From positions 845,016,001 to 845,080,000 of the forward strand of contig CM028129.1 of assembly GCA_016271365.2 (NCBI GenBank): 64,000 nt of DNA. The letters are read 5' to 3'. Positions within the stretch are counted from its first letter, which is position 1; each line of letters opens with the position of its first letter. Position numbers and translations under genes: made by a program. Below, piece by piece: positions 1-10,084 of this stretch. The stretch comes from Neoceratodus forsteri. Lineage: Eukaryota; Chordata; Ceratodontiformes; Ceratodontidae. Under the pieces are notes generated by a model, which was not told the DNA's origin, did no database searches, and saw only the letters and a program-made list of their open reading frames with translations.

Positions 1-790
1 TTGCCCATCTTCAGGCTGCACTGGACAGTGGCAAGGGAACCTCCCCCATCCAGGGAGCACCAGAGCCACCACCACTACCTCAGAGGTTGTGAAAAGCACA
101 GTAGTTGGACCACAGTGGGCTCAGGGAGGGTAAGGGTGGTGGAACAGAGGCACACCCAGTCAGTTGTTCCACTCCACAATCCATACACCATTCTGGGGAG
201 CATAGTTCCCCTATGGATGCACCTGCAGAGGAGACTAAGGAGGGTGCAGACAACTGTCACAGGGAGGCCCTCAGGAAGGAGGCAGAGGCACCACAGGGAA
301 AGAAAGAAGCTCCTGGTGGGGGACTTAATTATTAGGGGGATAGAACTGGGAGGAGCAGGGAAAACTGAAGTAAGGTGCCTGCCTGGTGCCATGGCTTGGA
401 GGGACAGGAAGCGCATCCTTAGGATCACGAGAACAGTTGCACGGGAGTCTGAGCTGGACATCATTGTCCACCTAGGGACAAATGATTTAGCTAGTCATGA
501 GAGTAGAGCAGTGCAGAAGGACTTTGTAGAGTTGGGGAGGGGCTTAAGAGAAGTAGCACACACAGTATCCTTCTCAGAGGTGCTGCCTGTCAGTGGCATG
601 GGTGAGGCGAGGGTACTTTGCACCATGCAGTTTAACAAATGGCTGAAAAAATGGTGTGGAGCACAGGGGTTTGGCTTCATTGGGGATTGGGGTTCTACCT
701 GGGGGGACACCAGCCTATACTGACAGGATGGTCTGCATCTGTCCAGGAAGGGAACAAATCTTTTGGGCAATCGGTTTAAATGCTTCATTG
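1..790 (+). pseudogene. CR1 ORF1 with SGNH-esterase domain, broken, 5' end missing
   Basis: The frame open from base 1 contains the SGNH hydrolase blocks in order. Block I is GDLIIRG at about 319-339, block V-like LGTND is at 472-486, and the His block DGLHLS is at 727-744. CR1-like LINEs are known to carry an esterase of this fold in ORF1; its role in retrotransposition is unsettled. The block I nucleophile is missing: codon 325-327 is TTA (Leu) where Ser is expected, one base from TCA. A TGA at 721-723 falls just before the His block, so that block is read only through the stop. The N-terminal part (residues 1-100) is low in recognisable features. The ORF begins upstream of the window. This copy cannot encode an active esterase. 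Confidence 0.8.
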
Positions 791-939
791 GCAAGCCTTT
801 AAACTAGTCAAGGGGGGAGGCACTGATAAGCAGCAGGAAAATCCCAGCCTCCCCCTACAAAACAGGGTACTAAATGAGAAAAAGACAGAGGTAGAAAGGT
901 CAGTGGGGGATGCTGCTACAGAAGGTAAAGCCATCAAAA

Positions 940-3693
940 AATGGAGAGCAATGAGCACCAATGCCCATAGTCTGGGTAACAAGCTTCCTGAATTAGTGGC
1001 CTTGATGGAGGAGGAAGATCTGGATATCGTGGCAGTCACAGAAACATGGTACACACAGAACCATGACTGGGACATAAACATACCAGGATACACTATCTAC
1101 AGGAGGGACAGGGAGGGTAAGGAGGAGTAGCTCTCTACATAGAGAAGAATCAAAGCAACAGAACAAAAGGGTAAACAGGGAGGAGAAGAAGCACTGTGGG
1201 TCAATTTGGAGGCAGGCAATGGCACCACAATCCGCACAGGGGTTGTATACAGACCCCTCTCAGGGGGAGGAAATGGACAAGGAAATCATAGAAAGTATAC
1301 TTAGAATGGCAGATAAAGGGGAGATATTGCTGATGGGTGATCTGAATATGCCAGATGTTAACTGGAGTGCAGTTGCAGCAGCCACTTCTAAGAGTGGGGT
1401 TATTCTAGATGCCCTACAGGGGGCATACCTTAGACAACTAGTATTGGAACCCACTCGAGAGGGAGCAATCTTAGACCTGGTCCTCTCAAATGGAGATGGA
1501 GAGAGGATCACAGATGCAGAAGTGTGTAGCCATCTGAGAACTAGCGACCACCGAACAGTATGGTTCACAATAAACACAGCAATAGAGTCAAGCCATACAA
1601 AGGTAAAAGTACTGGACTTCAGGAGGGCTGACTTTGCCAAAATGGGTGAGTTCCTAAGGAATGCACTAGCAAATGGGCAGGAAGGAGGGGTGGAAGAACA
1701 ATGGGGAATAATAAAAACTGCCATCAAAGAGGTAACAAGCCTTTGTGTGAAGCAAATAAACAAAACAAAACAATATAAGAAACCACTATGGTTCTCAAAG
1801 GAGGTGGCAGTGAAGGTTCAAGAGAAAAAGAAAGCATTCAGAAAGTACAAGGAATCACAGAAGAAACAGGACAGAGAAGTGTATCAGTTGAAGCAAAAGG
1901 AAGCTGGGAAGGCAGTCAGAACAGCAAAGGCCCAAACTGAGGAAAAGATAGCCAACTCAGTTAAGAAGGGGGATAAAACCTTTTTTAGGTACATCAGGGA
2001 GCGAAGGAAGACTAAGGGAGGGATAGTGAGGCTTAATAAAGGGAGGGGTGGGCAGAGGGTGACTGTGAAAAGGCAGAGATACTAAACAAATATTTTTGCT
2101 CAGTATTTACAAACGAAGAGGGGGAGGTACCTAAAACAAACAATAGAAACACTCTGGATACAGAAGTTGATACCAGCCCATTTACAGAAGAAAGGGTCTT
2201 GAAAGAACTCTTAAAACTGAAGGTGGACAAAGCCATGGGGCCTGATGGGATTCATCCCAGAATTCTAAAAGAACTAAGGGTAGAACTAGTGACACCACTG
2301 ACTACCCTCTTTAACAAATCATGGGAGGATGGGGTGGTACCTGAGGACTGGAGGAGGGCTGATGTGATTCCCCTTCACAAAAGTGGGAGCAGGGCAGAAG
2401 CAGGAAACTACAGACCAGTTAGTTTAACCTCAGTGATAGGGAAAATGATGGAATCACTTCTGAAGGAAAAATTGTCGAGTACCTAGAAGCCAGAGGGGCA
2501 CAGGACCCAAGGCAGCATGGATTCACAGCGGGAAGGTCATGCCAGACAAATCTAATAGATTTCTTTGACTGGGTGACCAAAGTAGTAGATCAGGGAGGGG
2601 CTGTGGACATGGCCTACCTAGACTTTAGCAAGGCATTTGACTCAGTCCCACACAAAAGATTAATATACAAGTTAGCCAACCTGGGAGTGGGTCCCAAGAT
2701 GATAGCCTGGGTAAAGAATTGGCTGGAGAATAGGACACAGAGGGTAATAGTAAATGGAGTCCACTCTGAAGAAAGGGGGGTTACTAGTGGGGTGCTGCAG
2801 GGTTCAGTATTAGGACCGGTCCTCTTCAGTGTCTTTGTAAGCGACATTGCAGACGGACTGGAAGGAAAAGTATGTCTGTTTGCAGATGACACAAAGATCT
2901 GCAACAGAGTTGATGCATAAGGTGGGCTGGAAAGGATGAGAAGGGACTTGTCAAGGTTAGAGGAATGGTCAAATGTATGGCAGCTTAGATTTAATGCTAA
3001 GAAGTGCAAGGTAATGCACCTGGGAAACAAAAACCCAAGGGAAGAGTACACAATGGGGGGTGAGATACTAACAACAACAAAAATGGAAAGGGACCTGGGG
3101 GTAGTCATATCAGATGACTTAAGGTGGAGCAAGCAATGTGAGAGGGCAGTAAGGAGGGCTGGGGGATACTGGGATGCATATGGAGAGGCATCACCAGTAG
3201 AAAACAGGAAGTTGTTATCCTCTGTACAGACAGCTGGTGAGACCCCATCTGGAGTACTGTGTGCAGTTCTGAGATCCAATCTCCCAAGGACATAGACAAG
3301 ATGGAAGCTGTCCAGAGGAGAGCAACTAAAATGGTGCAGGGTCTGCACCGAAGACATATGAAGAGAGACTAAAGGAGCTTAATATGTATAGCCTCGAGGA
3401 AAGGAGGGAGAGGGGGGACATGATAGAAACTTTCAAGTACCTCAAGGGAATCAACAAAGTCCAAGAGGGTAGCATCTTTCAAAAAAAGAGGTGTGCAAGA
3501 ACAAGGGGGCACAATTTGAAGATAGAGGGGGCGGCTCAGAGGTAATGTAAGGAAGTATTTTTTCACAGAGAGGGTTGTGGATGCATGGAACGGCCTTCCG
3601 GAGGAGGTTGTGGAGTCAAAAACAGTGACTGAATTCAAGCATGCATGGGACAGCCATAAGGCAATTCTAGGGGGTGGGGGTAGAAAGAAGTAG
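940..3693 (+). pseudogene. CR1 ORF2: endonuclease and reverse transcriptase, frameshifted
   Basis: An APE-type endonuclease begins near 950 (TNAHSL, then VTETW). It continues in another frame after a break near 1130-1219 with LLMGDLNMPDVNW (about 1330-1370) and SDHRTVWF (about 1546-1570). RT follows in pieces: GPDGIHPRILKEL (2236-2275), NYRPVSLTS (2405-2435), YLDFSKAFDSVPHKR (2617-2660), GVLQGSVLGPVLF (2789-2827) and the catalytic FADD at 2879-2890. The C-terminal thumb and tail end at 3693. At least four frame changes or stops break the gene (near 1128, 2085-2199, 2486-2573 and 3295). The family copies itself by target-primed reverse transcription: the endonuclease nicks DNA and RT extends from the nick on element RNA. 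High similarity to the copies at 49.5 and 50.6 kb suggests fairly recent activity. Confidence 0.87.
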
Positions 3694-3792
3694 GCTGCTG
3701 GTTAACTAGATCTGCAGCTTATCCATTAGGTAGGGAAATGGGCAGACTGGGTGGGCCAAGCGGTCCTTATCTGCTGTCAAATTCTATGTTTC

Positions 3793-6700
3793 GAAACCAT
3801 GGATGAGGGCCTAAGAAGGAGACCAGTGCTTTGGAGAGTTGCAGATACTTAAACAATTGGAAAACTGGGATGGCAGACCTATTCTGAAGTACCGGGAGGG
3901 GAACCAAAGTGCCACTTTCAATAATGAATGAGATCAGGGCCCTCTGAAGTGGAGGGCAGAAGGTGGGAGGGAATGGCCAAAGTGCAATCCATATGTTAGG
4001 GTTCCTCAACAGGGCTTGGGACAAATCCTTGCCCCACTTTCAATCCATATATACACAGAGTTGCCTAAGCATGCCAATGGACCACCACAGGGGTGTACCC
4101 TGGAGCTTATGAAGCAATTGTGAGGGTTTAAGCTATAGAAGGCTGTGAAGTTGCAGACCCTCTTGTTGACATAAATGCTGTTCCAGGGTTAGCCACAGGG
4201 GATGATACTCCACAATGTCAAGGAACGACGGAGAGGAATCCCAAAGGAAAACCTTTGAACTATACAAGGCACCATAATACAAAAAAAAGTTTGGAAGGTG
4301 AAGGCCACCCCTCTCCCTGGACTGGGTGAGCTTGAAGTAGGCCCTATGTGGTGACTTTTATTTCCAAAGGAAGGCCAAGATAGACAAGCGAAGTTTAACA
4401 AACCATGTCTTAGTCAGGTATAAACCCAGCATTCCCATAGGGTATAGGAGGTGGGGTAAAATGTTCATCTTGATCAAGTTCACCCTATCCCAGAGGGAGC
4501 GGGGAAGGTGCATCCACGTTTGAAGGTTACCAGAAATTTATTTTATCAGAGGGACTAAATTCTCTCTCTCTCCAATGTGGCTAAGTCACAGGTGACCTGA
4601 ATCCCCAGATAAGTAAGGGAATGAGACTCCCAAAGAAGGCCCAGGTCCAGGATCTGCTGACAAGGAACATGAACGTTGAGCGGTATGACTTTGGTCTTGT
4701 CAAGGTTGAGTTTGTAACTTGCCACTTCAGAAAATCTGCTTATCTCATCAAGTGCTGCCAGAATGGAAGAGTGTGGATTGATGCAACAGCAAGCCATCAG
4801 TGTAAACTGAAATCTTCCAATCCCACCCACCTGAATTCCCTCCACCTTTGGATTGTGTTGTATATTGTGCAAAGGGGGTTCTAGAGAGAGGTTAAATAGA
4901 AAGGGAGAGAGTGAGCACCCCCTGATGAGTGCCACGCTGCAAGGTAAAGGGACCTGACAAAATGCCATTGCAGCGGATCCAGGCTGTAGGGCTGGAGTAA
5001 AGGGCACGCACCCAGGCACAGAAACCTTCAGGGAGATCAAACTTTTGGAGAGTAGAAAAGAGAAAGGGCCATGAAACTCTCTCGAAAGCTTTTTCTGCAT
5101 CGAGCAAGACCAAGGCCGCAGTGATGTTGCCCTCACCCGACACAGAAATTAAATACCATAACTTACAGAGGGGATCTGAAGACAATCGTCCAGCCATAAA
5201 GCCAACTTGTGTGGGACTAATAAGGCCCTACTACACCTGAAGCAGGGGATTGGCCAGGACGTTTGCCGTAATTTTAACATCGGAATTGAGAAGGGAAATG
5301 GGACGGTAGTTACCAGCAATAAAGGGTCTCTACCCGTCTTAGGAATGAGCAAGATCCAAGCCTGGGTGAAGGAGGAATCCAAAGGTGCAACAGTATGAAG
5401 GTAATTGAAAAGATGGGTGAGAATGGGAATAACAGATTCCCCACACTTAATATAAAAATTATTGAGGAAACCATTGGGACCAGGAGCTTTGTTTCTATGG
5501 AGAGACTGGATTGCTGCCCTGACTTCTCCTTCTGTGATCAGAGTGTCCAACAACTCACTCTGGGCAGGAGAAAACTGTGGAAGGTGCAGGGTAGCCAAGT
5601 ATTCCATGATGCAGTCTGGGAGGTCAGATGAGGATGAATCAGCCTGTATAGGCATTGGGAGTAACTGCAAAAGGCCTCCGTGATCTCCCATGGTCAGGTA
5701 AGAATCGAGTCCTGTGGATCTGGCCGAAGAGTGTAAATAGCCATCCTGGCCTCAGTTTTGCAGAGGCGCAGTGCCAGAAGTTTTTCAGCCCGCTCCCCCG
5801 GTCTCCAGAAAACAGAGTTTTGTGTGCTGGAGAGCCAAGTCAGCCTGCTCAGCTAACAAATCAAAATACTGTGCTCTCAAGGTATTCAGCTGATGTCAGA
5901 TGGCAGGATCAGAAGAGGTACAAAGGGAACACTTCAGAGTCCAGATTTGCTGCAATAAAGCCTCCCTCTTGCTGGCCTGTTGTTTCTTGTGGGTGGAAGC
6001 AATCCAAATAAATTCCCCTCGTACCACACACTTAGCAGCTCCCCATGACATATCTAAAGAGGAGATGGAGTCCTCATTGGCCAAGAAAAACTTATCAAGA
6101 AAAGTTTTGACAGCTATGAGCATCTCTGGATCTATACGTAGGGTGGCATTTAATAGCCAGGTGGAAACATGCTCTTCCATCCCCAGTAAGGTGTGATCCA
6201 GGGAGACTGCAGCATAGTTAAAAACCATCATAAGGTGTATCTCACTGGCCTGCAACCCAGACACTATAGAGGTACTTATAAAAAAGTAATCGATCCTAGA
6301 CTGCGATGCATGCAGCATGGAATAAAAAGTTTATTGGTGCTTGTATGGGTGTAGGAGGCACCAGGGGTCCACGAGGCCAGCCGTGTCCAACAGGTCACAT
6401 AGACCTCGCTGCCCCGGGGAAAGCCCCTTCCTAGTCATCCCAGACCGGTCAAGATCCGAATCACAGGCCAGATTCCAGTTTCTGCCAATGACTAATGGTA
6501 GGTGCAAAAAGGGGGCAGATGGGATAATAAGGCAGTAAAAAAACCAGGAGCATTGACGTTTGTACCATAGACTGACCTCAGTACTAGGTCTGATAAGCCC
6601 AACCTGCAGTGAGGAAAGACAAAGCACCCCTATGGGTCCCAGATCTCTCTCTCTGGAAGTGGAATGGCACACTCCAATTAATAAGAATGGCGACACCACC

Positions 6701-7530
6701 TGGCCCGGTGGTGCTGAGGGTTGAGGCGCTGGATGCCACACCTCACGCCACGCCAGTGACCCGAGTTCGGGAGCAAGCTCAGGTGCCAGGGGTCAGCAGG
6801 GGAGGGACTGGATCGAGCGCCTGCTGGGCTTCTCTCCTGTCCTGGGGGAGGGCATCAGGGAGCCTGGTGCTCCGGCGGCCCCTGGTGGAGACTGGGGGGT
6901 GCTGCAGTAGCGAAGAGCTGCACGTACTAGCATATCTGATGCTGGCAGGGTAGCCGTGCGCCAGTTCTTCAGGGAGCGCACATGCATGGGAAGGGGGGGC
7001 ACAACAAGAACACATGAAAACCCCAGTTCTGGGGGTAGACGACGGCACCAATCCCCATGCCCACGACCTGGTCTAACTCAGCCAGCCCTTACAGATCCTC
7101 CACCCAGGGCCCACATCAGCAGCTGGAGTCTACAAAGTTAAGACAGCCCAAGGTAGGAGGGGTGGCCCCACCCCGGTGGGGTTAAGCTGGGGATGCCAGC
7201 TGCGAGGCAGGGGTGGAGGAGAGGAGGGTTCGGCCGGGGAGACTTCAAGCAGGACAGGATAAGGTGGATGCCTGAGAGAGGCTCCCAGCACCGTGACCAG
7301 AGGGAAAAAGAATTGAAAAAAAAAAAGAATGGCGACACCCCCTCTCCTATTGCTGGCCCCCGCCCCATACACATGGCCCACCCACTCCCTCCAGAAATAA
7401 AGCACATTGTCCCTATGTAGGAGGGTTTCTTGTCAGCAAACAACACTCGGTTGAAGTTTTTTAAGATGTTTCAGAATCATATATTGTTTCCATCTATCCA
7501 GGGCACCTTTAATAGTCCATGTAATAAAGC
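3793..7530 (-). pseudogene. L1-like ORF2 (endonuclease and RT), degenerate and truncated
   Basis: On the minus strand the endonuclease begins near 7530 (ITWTIKG, equivalent to ISWNIKG in the 29.7-kb copy). It reaches GVAILI at about 7340, where a SINE interrupts it, and resumes below 6700 with VIGRNWNL, LDRSGM and SRIDYFF (about 6300). RT blocks follow: NKAPGPNGF (near 5480), LLDAEKAFERVSW (near 5110), CSLSPFLFNLSLEPP (about 4915-4870), a degenerate catalytic site where YADD should be (near 4790) and YKLNLDKTKVIPL (about 4720-4680). The thumb region runs to the CR1 junction at 3793. Several stops and frame changes are present. The normal C-terminal C-x2-C...H...C motif is absent because the 3' part is cut off. 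The role would be nicking and reverse transcription of element RNA. Confidence 0.8.
6683..7340 (+). mobile_element. tRNA-headed SINE (6701-7324) with target duplication
   Basis: The insert begins TGGCCCGGTGGTGCTGAG, resembling a tRNA A box, with a B-box-like GACCCGAGTTCGGG about 50 bp downstream. It ends in an A-rich tail (AAAAAGAATTG plus A run, about 7305-7324). The flanks AAGAATGGCGACACC at 6683-6697 and 7325-7339 are the same sequence, a target-site duplication of about 15 bp. It splits the endonuclease of the minus-strand L1-like LINE. The first 85 bp are nearly identical to the insert at 40295 but the bodies differ completely. The 540-bp body is GC-rich with no convincing protein. I do not recognise the family by name. 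Confidence 0.75.
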
Positions 7531-8647
7531 TATAAGCATGCGTCATCTATACTTCAAGTTAGGTATGGATAAAACTTGGCAAACTATATAGCCCCTAATG
7601 ACAAAAATACAAAACCCCTTAAGTGTACTCCAGGTCCCACCCTGCAAAACAAACAGACAAGCAAAGTAGCACAAAACTAGAATAGACCCCATACCCAAAC
7701 CACCCCACTGCCCCCCACATCCCACCCAAACACATGCAACAGATACCAGCTATTTAGCAGCTGCCCCCCATCCCAGAAATAAATTCCCAAACCAACATAG
7801 AACCCACCACCAAAAGGAAACTCCCACCCCTGGTCCTTTCGACTGATCTCCAATAGAATACGCCCCCATGATGGGTGAGAGATAACTCATCCACCCCCCC
7901 ACCCCCCAGCACAAACCATAAGTCCCAAACATTGGCATAGCTACATAAGAAAAATTAGAATATGAAACAGTAACCATAAACAAAATAGGATTGACACACA
8001 AACTGAACAACAACAAGCCAGTGAATACTGACTAACACAAAGTCTGTAGACCCACCCATAGAGCACCAAAGTAACAGACAACCCCAGAGAGTCCCATGAG
8101 TCCAGAAAATCCAAATCTTGTTAGGCCCCTCATCCAATGTGAAGACCAGTCCACCCCATTCCAGAGGGGCTGCCAAAAATAAAGGCTTAGAGTCTCATGG
8201 TGGAGTCCCCCCCCCCAAAATAGAGCCCCCTTATTGTAGCTAGCCCAAGAGAGGAGGACCTATAGCAAAGACAGCTGGGCTCAATGTGTGACCAGTACCA
8301 CCAAAGTCCCAGGACATATCTATGGCAGCAACAGTTCTCAGTGGCACATGCAGCCCTCAGCAAAACAGAATAAACCAATCAAGGCATCGCAGGGCACCCT
8401 GCAGTCCGCATCAAGCATTTGAACATTGCCCACAAAGTCCGTTTTCAGAACAAGCGTGCCCTTAGAAGTAAAGCCTCCATTGCACACAGTTGAAAGTATG
8501 AGGAGCCAAAGTAAACTAGAACCATTAAAATCAGCCATTAGGAGGGTCAGGGTTTCTCCAGCAGAAGGGGACCATAATACAGTTCACTGACTAGCCAAAA
8601 ACTCACCAGTCCTTGAAAGACCCAGAGAAGCCACAGCCATGAGGTCC
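7531..8647 (-). other. Inter-ORF spacer of the L1-like LINE
   Basis: These 1.1 kb lie between the end of ORF1 (8648) and the start of ORF2 (about 7530). No frame gives a recognisable domain. The strand read here is C-rich with several C runs (about 7690-7910). The full-length relative at 27291-33701 has a 1.39-kb spacer in the same place, so the gap is a feature of the element and not an insertion here. Most L1-type elements have ORFs close together. Confidence 0.6.
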
Positions 8648-9454
8648 TCATTTAAGAAGATCTGGGAGATGTTTCTCGAGAACCGCAGTGGCATCCTGAC
8701 TGGAGTCAAAGCTGAGCCATGTTTTCTCATGAAGAACTTGAAGCTGAGCCAGGTAACAGACTCTAAAGTGGATACCAGCAGCCACCAGTTTCGATACAGT
8801 GTGGTGGAATGAGGCTCAACGCTGTCTCACTGAATGTGGGAGATCTTTCATAATGTGCACCCTGCACCCTTCCCACAAAACTTCTTTCAAATGTCAGACT
8901 TTTGCTAAAATATGCTGCTGGTCTAAAACATTCAGGAGCTGGCATATGATGGGGCAAGGCAGGGAACCAGTCAGAGGCATAGGGTGCAAGGACCAGTGTG
9001 TGTGTTCCACCACATTCACTGGCCCATTAAATGAGGGCCATGCCAACTTCTCAAATATTTTCTGCATAAATAAAATGGCTTGAGGGCCCTCTGCACCCTC
9101 CAGGAGACCAAGGACTACAATGTTTTTGCAGCAGGTCTCGCCTTCGAGATCTTTAAGCCGATCCTCAATCCACTTCAAGCATTGCCTCAGCACCACCTGT
9201 TCTGGATCAAGACAGTTCCTCCAGTCATCCAGAGAGGATATTCAAGCTTCTGCATATCTTTCTTGCCAGGTCACAGATTCCATTGAAGCCCGCATTTTTT
9301 GCAGCTCCTCTGTCAATAGCTGCACGGCACTTTGTAGGGGGGCCATTTCTGACATGACCTTCTCTTCCGTGAGAGCCGTGGCTGCAGAAGGATTCTTCGC
9401 AGCTCCCGATGTCTGCGATTTCAATCTTTTAGAGGCCTTGTCTCTCTCGGGCAT
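8648..9454 (-). pseudogene. L1-like ORF1 (nucleic-acid chaperone), frameshifted
   Basis: The start MPERDKASKRLKSQTSG at 9454 is followed by a heptad-like segment (LQSAVQLLTEELQKMRASMES, about 9340-9280), a probable coiled coil. After a frame change near 9240 the RRM-like core follows: LRQCLKWIEDRLKDLEG and NIVVLGLLEGAEGPQ (about 9190-9090). It aligns with ALRQWLVKMENKVEDLKG and NAVIIGLPEGEEGSD in the other L1-like copy. After a second frame change the C-terminal domain ends in LPDLLK and a stop at 8648. L1 ORF1 proteins form trimers and coat element RNA. This copy is broken by at least two frameshifts. Confidence 0.75.
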
Positions 9455-10084
9455 TGGCGGGGCAGTATGTCAAAGAACGGGCATCTTCGTATTGGTGTAC
9501 ATCTCTGACTTCCACTAGTTGCACTGACAGCAAGCAAGTGATCCACGGAGTACAGGTAAACTGAATTTCTCTCAAGAATCACCAAAACAGGATAAACAAG
9601 CATTTGTCAATGCCGAATATTTGCTTGCTGATATTAGCATTAGAAATGCAGGAGTTAGACAGATGCAGAATAGGAGTGGCAGTGAAGTACTGAACTTCAC
9701 ATGAACCCCACCTCCATCCCGTAGAGATGGATTGGATTTGGGGTAAGGTTTTGGGTCACCACCCATGACGGTCAAGCCATGACACCTCACCCTATTCTGC
9801 AGACACCGACACGTGTTGAGCTGTGCCTTAGGGTGTTTGGCTTTACAGTCACCCCATTCCATAAGGACATACGTTGAAATGGGTGCAGCATAGGAGAATG
9901 GGGTGAAATCTTGGGACGAAGAGTCCAAGGTACACCTCGATGCTGGTCAGTGGCTGGGGGGTGGGGGTGGGATGGCATGAGCAGTACAGTTGGCAATCCA
10001 AAGGCACACCCCGATGCCTGTCTGTCTGTACAGGGTAGAACGTTATGGTTAGAAACCATAATGCTTCAGGCATTTGTTGGTATT

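Larger units (their letters stand above)
1..3792 (+). mobile_element. CR1-like LINE, near full length, 5' end outside the window
   Basis: The element has two broken ORFs in the CR1 order: an SGNH-esterase ORF1, then an endonuclease-reverse transcriptase ORF2. It ends in the family's 3' signature, a short run after GGTCCTTATCTG ending in TTCTATGTTT at 3783-3792. CR1-type LINEs end in short repeats of this kind instead of poly(A). The same 3' end recurs at 18230-18655, 49498-50603 and 50604-51542. At 3793 the sequence changes abruptly to an L1-like LINE on the other strand, cut in its C-terminal region. The simplest reading is that this CR1 inserted into that L1-like element, whose 3' part then lies left of base 1. 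No target duplication can be checked because the 5' junction is outside the window. Confidence 0.88.
3793..9594 (-). mobile_element. L1-like LINE on the minus strand, 3' end cut
   Basis: Read on the minus strand the element has a 5' leader (9594-9455), ORF1 with coiled coil and RNA-binding domain (9454-8648), a spacer of about 1.1 kb, then EN-RT ORF2 from about 7530. ORF2 stops at 3793 against the CR1 3' end. Order, spacing and protein motifs match the full-length L1-like element at 27291-33701, though the two are clearly different subfamilies. The 140-bp leader is close to the 153 bp of the other copy, so the 5' end near 9594 is probably the true one. It abuts the terminus of the large repeat at 9595 exactly. 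A 624-bp SINE sits in the endonuclease. Both ORFs are heavily mutated, so this is an old copy. Confidence 0.8.

Noticed and set aside
1219..2085. A separate host gene of 288 codons
   Set aside because: The motifs are the C-terminal half of the CR1 endonuclease and the linker to RT.
6609..7446. Several overlapping Pro/Arg/Gly-rich frames on both strands
   Set aside because: They lie in the GC-rich SINE body and have no domain. They stop or change at the SINE borders.
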